Source: Cladorhizidae sp. MBARI D1340-BT2 (taxonomy: Eukaryota > Porifera > Demospongiae > Poecilosclerida > Cladorhizidae). From it: 64,000 bases of DNA. Numbering within the stretch: the first letter of the stretch is position 1; the number at the start of each line of letters is the position of its first letter. Where the stretch lies: contig JAQNBH010000005.1 in the NCBI GenBank assembly GCA_028752905.1, positions 5,940,502 through 6,004,501 on the forward strand. Direction: 5' to 3'. The notes beneath the pieces were generated by a model, which was not told the origin of the DNA, made no database searches, and worked only from the letters and a program-made list of their open reading frames with translations. A program made the translations under genes and the position numbers. Positions 40,229 to 52,171 of this stretch are shown here, in pieces.

Positions 40229-43200
40229 ATGTCTCATGAAATCTTGAAGAAAGGTTACTTGTACAAGCTTCCAGTGAAAGGCTTCAAGAAGGTATAATGT
40301 TACTCTATATCCTACATCAAGTTTCGATCTATTTTCAAAAGCACTGAATATGTTGTCTTTGTTTGCTGCTTGCTGCAGAAATGGACGAACAAGTGGTTTG
40401 TCTTATATGCAACATCGCGTGAAGGAGTGGTTAGAGTAGAGTATTATGACAATGAGGAGTGTTCCACAAGTGGAATTGGAAAGAGAACAATCCTTCTCAG
40501 AGATTGCATTGGCATTTCCAGCCTAATGGGCAGCAAGGTCCATCCCTATGTATTCCAATTCAGGACTCTACTAGGTCAGTAAGCAATGTATTGTGTATGT
40601 GATAGCACAAATCAAAGAAGTGAGAAGAAAGTAAATGGTGACTAAATGGGTTTTTTGTGTGATAGCAAGTATATACCAGTGTGAACCTAATATTAGCTGA
40701 GAATAGTTTGAACAGTAAAAACAACAGTACCACAGCAGCCTGTAGTTGGGTGTGTATATTATTACTAGTATATAACACGCAAAGCATTGAGTGATGAGTG
40801 AAAGTGTGGAAAGAACAAACAAAAAAATTTAATTTGCCTGATGCCCTACTAGATAAATCTATCATTATATTGCCACTTGCATATCCAAACCTCGATTATC
40901 CGAACAATTGGAACTCGGTAAAACAGTAAAACATGGTAATGATTGTCCACAGGAAAATTAGTTGGGTATATAGGGCAGGCTAGAGATTTGTACGTGAAAG
41001 CTGAATCAGTTCACTATAGGGCCAGCTAAAGGACAAGGGTAATTTTGTCTATTAAGAGTTATCTATCTTTGACAAGAAATCTGAGGAAGGACTTGCAGAA
41101 GAGTAGAGCATTGGAAAGACAACTGAGATTGGAAGGAATGAAGCCAAACTTCAAGGGTCTGCAAGCAACCTTGATAGTCTTACTAAAGGTGACCAGCTTG
41201 GAAGTGTTCCATATCTCTGGTTCTCAGAAAAGGGAAGAAGGCACTCCAGTCAGTGGAACATTTGCTAAAGGAGAAGGAAGCAGATTTCCATGAATAGTTA
41301 CATGAACGAGAATCAGAATTTTCTGGCATTGCAAGTCTGGCATTGCAAGCTGGCTACTGATGAGACAGACCACCAAGTTTTGCAAGCTAAATCCTCTCAG
41401 ACATCATTGTTACGGTGAACACTGCCCCCTAAACGGCCAGTATACTCTCACTATGCTTGACTTATGTCCACAACTAACGAGACTAGATAATAGTTAATAG
41501 ATTATTGACAACACAAGTTACAAGATTCAACTAGGACAAAAAAGTGTTTATCCAGAGGGAGGCTGGCCTTAAATAGTCTGGCCTTCCTCCAATGGACATG
41601 ACATATTAGGTATCAATACAAGTGTGGTTAATCAAGGTGGAACAATGGAATAGGACTACATGTGTGCCGAGCGTGTGCTACAAGTGTGCATGTCAGGCGT
41701 GATTATTTCAACTTCAAAGAGTCAAGGTCTCCACCAGTTTTCATGTCACCCATAGGCATGGGATGGTAACACCCAGTTTTCAGGGGATCAGGGTGGTTCC
41801 CTAACAATCACTGTTAGTCTTTAACCCATTCACTGGTGTAAGCGTATATATATATATATGCGAAAAGCTATTAATTGAATTTAAAAATCGATTTAAAAAA
41901 TTCATTGTAGATCCAATAAAGGTTAAAAAAATAGCTATATACATTCTTTCTCTACTTGCCTACCAAATATAAAGGCTATCGACATTTAACTAGGAGAAAA
42001 TATTGAAAAACACCGACCGTTCGGAATTCAAGCAGCTGTTTCACCACAATCAAGATGTCTGGTAACTAACCTCGGAGGATGTGCTTTCTCGGGTTCTGGA
42101 CAATGATTTTGGACTGTCTGAGGGGGAAAGCAGTGATTAAGAAGGTGATAGCATCTTGTCTTACCTTGGCCAGACCAGTGTTGATCCTGAAGCTCTGCTA
42201 TCGCTTGGCAAAGTAGTCGGGCCTGACTTACCTTCAAGCAAGCCTAGCACTCTCATTCGAGCTGACGATTTGGATGTGAGAGTGCTAGCGATGAAGAAGG
42301 CATTGAGAGTGAGTTTAGCTATAGTTATATAGCTGTGCAGTAAGTAAGCAGTGCAAAGGCTGTTTTAGCTTCCTTGTTCGTGGGTAGTCGAGGGAAAATA
42401 ATATGTTGGCAAATTTTTTTAATCAGTACCACTGTGTCACAAACATCACACCATGGTATATAGACTTCTCCCAGTAGTTTCCTGGTGTTTTGCTTCAATC
42501 TGTTGTTGTTTATTGCATTTATTGGTTTCTGCAGGTATTTTCTCTCTGTGTTATATGTGCTGTATAATATGTTCATATTCATGTAATTCATTGTGATGGT
42601 CATGTATTGTGCTAGCATTCGTATGTGTACTCACACTTCTGGAATGTTATAATTCAGTTCAAAAGATCAAATCGTGGTACAGTACAGGTAAAGTAGTATG
42701 TTTTCTTTATTATGAAGACACATTCAAAACACTCACCTCAATGTGGTTTTGTGGTATGTTTCTATGGCAACAAATGCTAATCACAATGTTGGCCAATACA
42801 AAGACTATCACATGTGGTATGATTGCTAGGGAGTTTTACGAAGTATTGCTGAGATGGCAAAGCATATCTTCACATTGGTTTTGTTTATTTAGTTTCTGAA
42901 ATAAAGTATCACCAGAGGGTTAAAGGAGTGAGACCTCTGGCATGTGTGAAGAAAGCAAACAACTTATTTTAGTAGTATATGTACAGAACCTAGTTGTGAT
43001 TAACAATTGCTTACACAATACATAATTGAAAATTAAATGTATGAATGTATGTGTGTAAGACCCAAAGGATACAGATGCTTCTCCTAGGACTATATAGGAA
43101 GTAAGCTACTCGCATTCCTTGCAGATAAAAATCATATTGGCAATTATCAGATTACGATTGAGTATTTTAATTAAATTCGTGAGTTTTAATGATTTTTGCG

Positions 43201-46200
43201 TATCTGAACTTGGTGGGTCCCAATGCGTCCATATGCGTATTGGGTCTACAGTACACTCAAACTTCTTTCACTGGATGCCATACATCTGGAAACATCCATC
43301 TACCAGGCAACTTTGCATTATACAATCACATCACGTGCATGTTTTGACAGAAGTACAGTCCAGTTTTTTATTGATTGAGAGAGGTTTTTGCTTAGAGTTT
43401 CTTGTTTATAGCTCATACCTGAAGATGTCTGAGACTGACCAATGTAGAAGGCTTCTCGCAACTATATAATTATGATGATGAGAGCAAAGAAGAGGTGGCC
43501 ATGGAAGACTGTCCTTCAGTCAAACCCGGTTAGTTTTTAAGGCCTTGGAGACCTCACTGCGGTGGCCTATAATCTTTTTCTTGTGAAGAAATTACAAAGC
43601 ACTGCAGCTTGGATGAGAAAGGAATCACTGAAGCAAATGTCAATCACTTATACTTTACAAAACTGAATAAGTGTGTTTTCTTGTTATGTTCAGTGAGTGT
43701 ACATGTGTGTACATGTGTAGTATCTAACATAATTATTATTATGTGCATGCACTTCATTAGTAGCGATGCAAAATCATCAATATTGGCAAAATGTGTGGTG
43801 ATCTCATCAGATGCAGCTGTTTCTGAGTTACGGACAGTGCCAGTTCCTAGCTGTCCGGACAAGGGGAGTTTGAGTGTACACTAATCTATACGCTATTGAT
43901 GTCATCATATTAGATTGTGAAAAGGGAAGTATTATTATTATAGAGGAAGTACCTGCAGAAACTCTGTGAGATATATAAATGTTTGTGTGTTGTGGTTGGA
44001 AGGTGTTTATTTTGTTTATTATATGCTTGTGATTATAAAATGTTGACAGATCACAATTCTTCATTTCTCTATGGTCTCTTCTTTGTTGTTTGTGAATTTA
44101 TTTAGTGCAATAATTATAATACAACATCAAATATACCAGAAAAGGGTAAAGTAGGTATTACTTCATGAGAATAATGTTTTTGGTAAGAACTATTGCTTGG
44201 ATGACCCCTTGAAGCTGAATGCAGCCCTCGGTACTCTCCCTACCAGTGTTTGCTGCTCTCTCTTTATCCTCTGACAGTGCAGCCTTCACTTCTCTCTGCC
44301 CACTAATGTTTGCTGCTCTCTCCTTACCCCTTACATTTCTGGCAGTGCAGCCCTCAGTACTTTCCTTCTACTGATATTAGATGATCTCTCCTCATCCCCT
44401 GCATTCGCTAAACTTTCTGCTCTGTAAAGTGTCATTTGTTCTGTGATAGATCCTCAGTTTCTCTGTTGGTATCAACTCTCCACTCCTTTTGTCTTTGCCA
44501 ATCAACTTTTCTTGTAGTTTCTCATGCAGTCTCACTTGCTACATCCCTTCTCTTTCTGTCTCTCTTCTGCAGCTCTCTTGCTTTCTATTACATGCTGTAT
44601 AGTTGTTGTTCAGTGCTGTGCAGCTCGCGGAGTAGCCATTCTGTACTTCCTTCAGGATTTCATATTTGGGCACCTGTATATAATCATGATGCAAATGATC
44701 ATGACGAATGAATAAATTTGATCTAAACGCGCATCTAACAGACGGACGGACAAGGCATATTATTATATAAGATCCCAATGGCGACCATTCCTCGCTTACA
44801 TAAGCACACATTATTTTAGGCAAGTAACCCATTCATCTTTTTATTGGTGAATGTACGGGGGGGGGGAGCAGCAGCTTTACTATCAAACTACTTCCATTAT
44901 GCACTGTAGTTTGTTGATAATGTTGTCATGATGCGTAATTGTGAGCCATTAAGTGCTGTGATGTTTCTGGTAACAGTGGCTTCTAGAGACGGTCATTAGC
45001 TCCGGGGGTAGAGTGATCCCTAGTCCCCAAGTCTCAGCCCAAGATAATGGCAAACATGCTATGTATTATTATTATTATTGCTGCTATTTTATTATTGGGG
45101 AGTGTAGTGTAGTCCCCACTGCTCAAAGTAAACGGAAACAGCAAAACTTTAAAAACTTGAAACAAGAGCAAAAATGTTTTTATTTTGGTTGGATTGACCT
45201 GTTAAAGAAAACAGGAAACAAGACTCCACCCTTGCTGACCATAACCAGTTATATAGATGACCTTTTACAGTCATTGCTCTTATGAATATGATTAAAATGG
45301 TAAAGGGATCATCTATATAGCTGGTTATGGTCAACATGGGTACATGGAAAACAATTGTTCCCATGTGTGGTGGATAGCAGTATATAACAAGCTCATGCGA
45401 GTCCTCATTATTCCTGATGAAGGCTGGAGAATCTAGTCAAAACATTGAGACAAGTTGATTATTGAGACCAATATAGTTGTGTTTTTATTCTATTTTTTCT
45501 TGTTTCTATGTTCAGATTTTGTATAAAGTGACTTACTACATCACAATAACTTTCTCAATAATCAACTTCAAATTGTATTCTCTCAACATTTCAGCTAGAT
45601 GCTCTAGCCTTCATCAGGAATATATTGGTGAGAATAATGTAGTGTGTATATTATTACTATGCACCTTGTATGCATGAAGTAGGGGGAAATAACTGTGTAG
45701 TCTTGACGGTATATGTTTGTCAGGTTAAAGGAAGGAATTGTGAAAAAAACATCTGGGACATCTTTATGAAGTTTAGCTTTCACATATATAGTTCACTCTA
45801 ATTAGAGTTAGTTATGATTGCCTACTTCGTGTATATTATATATCTTTTGTGATCGCGCTGACTCTGGACAAACCGTGCTGCTTAGGTTGATGGATGTTAG
45901 TTACTTCTTTGAGGCAGGTTTATAAAACTCTTGTGTACCAATGAGCCACGGGCAGCAAGGTGGCTCTCACTCAGCCCTGGATCTATTCATGCATTCTTGT
46001 TAAAATATGTTATACACTCACTTTAGCTAAGCAAAAATACTCTAACTAGCATGTTCCTGACAAGCAAATAGTAGAACTGTAAAGTTTTCTGGTTTGGTAT
46101 CCTTATAGGTCACCATGTGCTGGCAGCAGAGAGCCAGCTAGAGATGAAGGATTGGATAGACTACATCAAGGAGGTGGTCCTTGATGACAAGAACAAGCGG

Positions 46201-47682
46201 CGAAGAAGCAAGTCTCAGTCTAGAGTCATGACTTCATCCATCAGCAATGTACCCGACACACTTTCAGGACAAAGCTACAGGAATAAAGTGGATTCTGGTA
46301 AGTGTTTCTTATACACACTATATCTCTAAGAACCCACTCTTTATCGCAGGTACCTACAGAATTACAATTGAAGAAAATGAAACATCTGCAAAAGTGAACT
46401 TGTCTGGGACTTACAACCTCGAATTGTATCCTTCCAAGTTTACCCTCACTGCATCCTCTGGGGCAGCTATCTTCACTCTCTATTACAAGTCCTTGAAAAA
46501 CTATGGCAAGCGATCTGGCCAGTTCCATTTTGAGGTTGGCAAGAATTCTCCCATCATTGAAGGTGAACTTGTCTTTGTCACAACATGTTCACAAGAGATA
46601 TTTGGTGTGGTCCACAATAACATCATGAGATTAAAAGAGCAAGCTCAGCATGGCAATGCTACTGAGCATGCAGCAGAGAAACCATCTGTGTCTCAAGTGA
46701 AAGTGAAACCACCAGTACCACCACCAATGCCTTTAAGACCTCCATCACTTAGGAGTAGAGCCTCTAGGCATTCAACAGAGATTCATGATGAATCTGTCCC
46801 CTGCACATACCGGTATAGCAAAGACATGGAAGACCTCCATGCTACTCAACCAATTCAGGAGGCTCAAATTGATGTGAGGCTTGAGGTTCCAACTATTCCT
46901 TACTCTGTGGCTGACAAGTCAAATAAGACTTCAATGGAAAGTAAATAACTACCATGAATATGTCTTAGGCCACTTCATTTGATAATGTATGTATAAACCA
47001 ATGTATTATTTAAACAGAAAAAAATTCTCCAACACCTCCACGACCGAGCACTGGTGGTGAAGTAAGAAGTCCAACAGAAACTGAAAGAGCCACTTACAAT
47101 GATCCATATGTGAGTGACCACCTAGCCTGCAGAGGTCCCTTTGTCCCATCTCATCATAACAGTGTTCAAGACTCGAGCATAAGTAGTATTCTGGTTAAGA
47201 GAGATTATTGTTATGGAGATGGTAAAAATCAAGATCACAGTCATCAGAACTTGGAGCCTCTAGCTGGAGTAAGCAACCCACTGAATGCTGTAGGCTCAGA
47301 AGGTGTGACAGGGACCACAAAATATTTTGGCATTCATCCTTGCAATTTCGGGCCTATAAATGTGCCTGATACTTCAGGTAATTCGACTGACTTGGCCAGT
47401 TTTAATTTTGACTGTGGACAAATGTCAGTTGGACAACAGTTTTGTCCAGGGACCAATGATCCATTCAGCACCATGAATATAGCTGTAAGTAGTCAAGTAC
47501 CTCCAGCAGATAACATAGCAGAGTTTGACTTTGGATCATTGGATGCCAACTTCATTGCAAAGCTAGATGCTTTAGAAGTCAAAGACAAACAGGTAGCATT
47601 AGATGCAGGGTCAAGAGCTACTACATTAAGCACATATGAGTTGGATTATTTTTGGGAGAACATAGATTCTTCGTTGCAATAA
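40229..47682 (+). CDS. DOK-family adaptor (PH + IRS-type PTB)
   Basis: Five phase-matched exons: 40,229-40,291; 40,379-40,574; 46,109-46,297; 46,350-46,940; 47,018-47,682, giving 567 residues. An N-terminal PH domain (about 5-120) starts KKGYLYKLPVKGFKKKWTNKW and ends in the helix ESQLEMKDWIDYIKEVV. An IRS-type PTB domain (about 150-245) shows LSGTYNLELYPSKFTL, LKNYGKRSGQFHFEVG and EIFGVVHNNI. The tail has a proline-rich SH3-type stretch (PPVPPPMPLRPP, about 270) and a YNDP motif (Tyr 373) fitting the YxxP docking sites of DOK proteins. DOKs are membrane-recruited substrates of tyrosine kinases that usually dampen Ras/ERK signalling. Intron 2 is 5.5 kb and full of mobile-element remains. Which DOK subtype it is cannot be told. 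Confidence 0.9.
41408..41806. mobile_element. solo LTR of a retrotransposon
   Basis: A 399-bp segment begins TGTTACGGTGAACACTGCCC and ends GGTTCCCTAACA, so it has TGTTA...TAACA ends. It is flanked by ATCAT and ATCAC, a 4-of-5 target-site duplication. No internal gag/pol sequence is present. It lies in DOK intron 2. Confidence 0.75.
43249..43881. mobile_element. TA-flanked terminal-inverted-repeat element
   Basis: The left end CAGTACACTCAAACTTC and the right end GGAGTTTGAGTGTACACT are inverted with about three mismatches, flanked by TA on both sides, as in mariner/pogo-type MITEs. The right end also carries CTGTCCGGACAAGG. An AACCTCGATTATCCGAAC motif at 40,891 may be a further pogo-like end. 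There is no transposase. Confidence 0.45.
44205..44400 (+). repeat. diverged approximately 70-bp tandem repeat
   Basis: Three units contain TGTTTGCTGCTCTCTC and TGGCAGTGCAGCCCTCA-type sequence within DOK intron 2. Confidence 0.6.
45234..45336. repeat. long inverted repeat (hairpin)
   Basis: The left arm (45,234-45,269) contains TGACCATAACCAGTTATATA. The right arm (45,300-45,336) is its reverse complement with two substitutions and a one-base gap over about 36 bases, around a 30-base loop. It may be the end of a mobile element adjoining the hammerhead-like motifs. Confidence 0.8.
45414..45640. other. two opposed hammerhead-like (Penelope-type) motifs
   Basis: Plus strand at 45,414: CTGATGAAGG...ATCTAGTC then AAAAC, so the GAAA box is lost. 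Minus strand at 45,617-45,590: CTGATGA, a 7-bp stem-II pair GGCTAGA/TCTAGCT with a GCA loop, then GAAATGTT. The minus copy also has an outer stem-I pairing TATTCTC/GAGAATA. Both are followed by the related tail GTTGATTATTGAGA. Compared with the hammerhead consensus there is one extra A after CTGATGA. They look like remnants of Penelope-like elements. Confidence 0.45.
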
Positions 47683-48363
47683 CATACAACATTACATGGT
47701 ACTGAATATATATGTACATATGTGTGTAACATAATACAGAACTGTGTAGTAATTTTGCTTGTAAGTATTCATTTTACCTATTGTGCAATTTTGTTGTTGT
47801 TTGTTTGTTTTACTTAAAATTGCAGTTAATAATGAAATCTAACTTTCTTCTTTGCTGCATTGGTGAAACTAGAAAATCAAAATAAACATTTTTACATTAC
47901 AATTCACATTATACTGGGGTAAATTGGGGGTAGAGGGGAGATAGAGAGGGGAGATAGAAAGAGAGAAGAAAAACATCAGAAAAATAATTGGTACACATTT
48001 CCTTTCGACTTGGGGTGTAAGTAACACAATGTCCCCAATTAACCATGGTGTGGTTTGTAAGACATGGAAGATGCCAAAGTCCAGACATCTATGTTGTACA
48101 CAATCTCAGCAGTATATATATATACCTTGTATATAGATTGCAAAGTATTTGTGTGTCATCTGACATCACTATTTACTGGTGATGTAGTTAAAGTAAGCAA
48201 AGGAAAAAGAGCATATAATCAACCGAGTGTGTGTCAGTCATGAAGAGTTTCCATGAAAAAGTAGCATGATCTCGCAAAAAAAAATTGCAATAACACTGTA
48301 TTATGCCCCCTCCCCCATCTATTGACACATGGTTGGGCTATGAGTATATATATAGGTCCTATC
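47683..48363. other. 3' flank between convergent DOK and coiled-coil genes
   Basis: AATAAA at 47,881-47,886, 199 bases after the DOK stop, is the likely polyadenylation signal. The remaining sequence is AT-rich with no recognised gene. It must also contain the 3' end of the minus-strand coiled-coil transcript. Confidence 0.6.
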
Positions 48364-50075
48364 TTACCTAGAGGCAAGGTTATGTGTGCCTGGAGCTTTA
48401 TAGATGGACTCTCCTGGACGTTTCCGGGGAACAGGGTTAGGATCTGGAGAGTCTATTGCTTCAGAAGTGGGATTTTTTTTTCTAATGGGAGGAGGAGAAT
48501 GTTGTAGGCTATTGTTGGAGATTTCTCTCTCTTTGTCATATTTTCTTGTCTTATCAACCAAATTATTCGCAGTTTGAAAATTGCATCCCATCAGTTTGTA
48601 ATCTTGTACTGACGACTTGTAAATCTTGTGATTAGAAAAATTACTAGGAGGGAACTTCTTTTCAAGTGGCACAGCCTCTTTCATGTCATTCATTTTCTCC
48701 CTATTATCCCAAACATGCATACTAGTGTCATAGATCACCATTGGTTCTAGTTTTTCATCATCCCACTCCCCTTCTTCAAGAGCATCCACATCTTCATAAT
48801 CAATTTCAATATCATCAGAATGATCCCAATTAACTTCATCCATTTTGCCATCTGACTCGCCATCATTTTGGGGTTGGCAGGCACTCATATCCTCCATGAA
48901 AATTGTTGGTGAGTTAGCTGCATAGTGATTGTCCTGGTTCTGTTTATTCTTGCAGCCCTTCATTGGAGACTTGATATGCCTGCTCTGTCGTGCTACTTGT
49001 AACTTCATTTGTTTGCGGTAATACTCTTCCTGGAGCCTTTCTAACTCCTCGTGAAGCCTTTTGCATGTCTCTTCCTCATGAGAAGTCTTACATGCATCTA
49101 ATTCTGCTTGTAAGCTGAGCATTTTATTAAGCAAGTTAGACAATCTCACACTTTACAGATATACAACTCACTTCTTCAAATCGGAGTATGAACTCAGTTT
49201 GCTTCCTTTGAAAGTCTTCTCTCTCTCCAATTCCTCAATGAGAAGTATCTGTCCTATTTCTTGTGCTTTGAGCTCTTAACAAGAAAAATACCAAATATCA
49301 TTACATTTTAAACATATCAACATCACATACCTTCCCCTGCATCTTTCATTCTTCGAATATCAATTTCAGCTTCTTTTAACTCATCTTTGAGCTTCCTCGT
49401 GTCATCCATATAGCTCTCTATCTCAACAAGCTCTTAATAAGACAAATATATATAGCATGGGTCTTTAGCTGTGATCAATAGTAAAAGGTTATACCAGTTT
49501 CTAATAGGACCAACGTATCCTGGAGACCATTTAACTCCTTCTTATTGCATTCTTCTCTATTTTTCAATCCAGAACCCTTCAAATCATAGTACCAGTTAAA
49601 TTCTTTCAGAATGTTTTTGAAGGAGTCTGTATCAGCAGTAGCTTCTCTTAAAGCAGTACTCTAATAACACATATACTGACACATAAACTGATACCAAGCA
49701 ACAAGTGGATAAAACATTCTTACATAGCCGTTAGACAATTTCATCTTAGATTCCTCAAGATCTTTTCCTTGAGCCTGAAGAATAGTCTTCCTCAGCTGCA
49801 GTAATGTCACTTCCATCTCTACATCAACTAGCTTACTATTCTTCACTGCTAGCTCTCCCTGCTTGGTGTGAAACTCATCTCTGGTCTGTTCGAACTTCTG
49901 AAGTGTCTCTTGAATTGTAAAATTCACTGAATTTCAACATTAAACAAAACAATAATGCAATATTAGCAGTGTTCAAAATAAATAATAATGTACACAGCTT
50001 GAGTAGGTCAATTCTTGCTTTGTAACTTCTTTCAGAGTGAATAATTTCCTCAAACAGAGCATTTAATTCCGTCAT
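48364..50075 (-). CDS. coiled-coil protein, CCDC172-like
   Basis: Six exons join in phase: 49,994-50,075; 49,724-49,926; 49,495-49,660; 49,331-49,432; 49,172-49,274; 48,364-49,144, giving 478 residues. The first 300 or so are continuous charged heptad coiled coil with no membrane segment. The opening MTELNALFEEIIHSE and the stretch FNWYYDLKGSGLKNRE resemble the start and the FNNDY region of vertebrate CCDC172, a sperm-tail protein reported to bind tektin. The C-terminal 200 residues are an acidic, low-complexity extension (DHSDDIEIDYEDVDALEEGEW) ending in basic PRKRPGESIYK. Human CCDC172 is only about 258 residues, so the tail is extra or the assignment is wrong. Gene structure is solid; the name is tentative. 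Confidence 0.75.
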
Positions 50076-50276
50076 TTTCTCAAACTGACCGCCAAAATAA
50101 TGCGCAGTACGTCATGAGTCCCGACCCTTACCGTTTATGTGCACACTCCGCTGACGTAAGAGCTATTTTTAGTATCTGCCATGATATGGCAGCATTCTTG
50201 TGAGTACTATATAAAAGAAGTCCCAAATTTTTTTAATAATAATTATCAGCTGTAAGACGAACTTGTAGGCGGCGCT
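50076..50276. promoter_or_regulatory. bidirectional promoter coiled-coil / RING gene
   Basis: 201 bp lie between opposite start codons. There is a TATA box TATATAAAAG at 50,208-50,217 oriented for the plus gene. Two CRE/ATF-like sites are present, TACGTCAT at 50,108-50,115 and TGACGTAA at 50,152-50,159, plus the palindrome GCCATGATATGGC. Paired CRE-like sites suggest cAMP/ATF-type control, by inference. Confidence 0.6.
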
Positions 50277-52171
50277 ATGGAGTTTACAACTGACGACGAA
50301 TGCACCGGACAAAGAGCGAGGCGTCAAATCAAACATAACCTTCAAGAAGTTGATATTAATGTCCAGAAGATTATATCCAATAACAAAAGGTTTTTATTAT
50401 TTAAAGTGTACTTCATTAACTAATGGCTTAAACTGTGCTACCTCTCTCTATTTCATTGCAGCGAATCAATGTTTGAGCTGCGAAAGCTGACTCATCATCA
50501 ACGCCCAGTCTCTGCATTTGATAGCAGGCAGACCTTAGAAGCATTTCTTTCCACAAGACAGCAATCATTTCATGAAGCTGCAGTACCTATAGAAACACCA
50601 CAACAATCTGTTTCTTCTTCCCCTCCTGAAACAATGATACCGCCCAGTGCTGCACAAGAAACATCGTTGAATGTCTCTGAGCGAGTGCAGCAGTTTATTC
50701 CTCCACCAGAGGCCGGACCTCAAAATTTCATGCCAGATGAAATCCGTCTTGATGTTCAGAATCTGATTGAGAGGCGTATTGTGCGCGAAGTCCTGCAGGG
50801 ACCAGCTCGGGAGATAGATCGGTCCCTCCGGGTAGGGATGGAGCAGAGACGTGCTCATAGGAGACCCAGACCAAGGCCAAGTCCACAATTTCAACGAGCA
50901 GAGGATGGAGATGAGGGGGGAGATGAGATGGGTCAAGGACCTGCCCATCCTACAGGAAGGCTGCTGTCCTCAGCCAGGACTTCCAGTAGGAGAGGGAGGG
51001 TATCAGGATCATCTCGTAACAGGCATGTGCACTTTGTGCCTCAGCTGCCAACTCCTGATGCTGAAGGTCACTATCCTATTCCTCATCGAGATCAAAGTGC
51101 TATTGTGGACCAGCTGAGACAAAGTCCCACCCTCAATTTACTCGGAAATGAGGCAATGGATGAGATAGTGGCTGAAGTGAGCAATTTGGTATCCCAAAGG
51201 CTGGTCACATCAGCGTTGTCTGGGGAGTTCAGAGGTACCTTAGAAGTTCATATTCTGGTAAGTTAATTCTACACATCATTAATAATCTTACGTTAATCTT
51301 GAAATTATATTATGCAGTCTCGAGCGCAACAGATTAATCATGGTCAAGTTGGACCTGGACACTTGCAACCACCTCAACATCAGGAGCAAGAGTTCTCGTA
51401 CGTAACTAAACTTATTTCCTATACTATTTCTATTTCCAGCATGTTTATAAAAAATCTAACCAAACAAACAACCTGTAGGGATGATGAGAGATGGCCTTTG
51501 GCTTCAGCTCAATTCCAAGAACTTAGTGAAGAGATGATGAGCATGAGGGGCCAATTGAGTGAGCTGAAGCAGATGGTGAAGCTCAGCTTTAACCTCCAAC
51601 TCGATATCCAGCGAGCTATAAGGCAGGAAGTAGCAGCAACTCTGGCTAGTGCCCTGTCCCAGCAGAATATTGCAGAGGGAGGTGGAGATCAAGTTCATAC
51701 CCGTCCTCTTCCCACTTTGAGTAAATCTACACACATCTTACATATGAGAATGCCAGTTGGTCAATACATTATATATATACATATAGCTAGCACTCAATAG
51801 AGATATACACTATATATCATCACATTCATAAATACTTCCACGATAGTGGTATATATATATACTGGTATATACTTGCTTATGAGCTTCAATTTTAGTCAAG
51901 TGAGTGAGTTATTATGATGTTGTTTTTTCCTTCCTTTTACTTAGCTTCATTTGGGAGAAGCTCTTCTCTAACAACTGATGGTCATCGCGTGGTTGACTCA
52001 GGACGCTGTGTGATCTGTTCAGAAGGAGTGATAGACTCTGTGATGTACCACTGTGGGCACATGTGCACATGTATATCATGCGGCATGGAGCTGAAGAGCA
52101 AGGCACTTAAGTGTCCCATATGTAGGGCACCCATTACTGATGTTATTAGAGCCTACACCAGCATGTTATAA
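50277..52171 (+). CDS. RING-HC E3 ubiquitin ligase, Neuralized-type RING
   Basis: Five exons: 50,277-50,389; 50,462-51,257; 51,318-51,397; 51,479-51,720; 51,945-52,171, giving 485 residues. The C terminus is a C3HC4 RING: Cys 432 and 435 (CVIC), Cys 447, His 449, Cys 453 and 456 in YHCGHMCTCISC, Cys 467 and 470 (CPIC), followed by APITDVIRAYTS. The HCGHMC...CPICR.PI.D.I..Y pattern is that of Neuralized and LRSAM1 RINGs, which accept ubiquitin from E2 enzymes. No Neuralized homology repeat or leucine-rich repeat is present. Upstream are helical segments (EIRLDVQNLIERRIVREVLQ; AMDEIVAEVSNLVSQRLV), an Arg/Pro-rich linker and a coiled coil before the RING. Substrate unknown. Confidence 0.87.

Noticed and set aside
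44991..45060. tRNA-like stretch (TTAGCTCCGGGGGTAGAGTG)
   Set aside because: It resembles a D-arm by eye, but no acceptor, anticodon or T-arm pairing could be completed.
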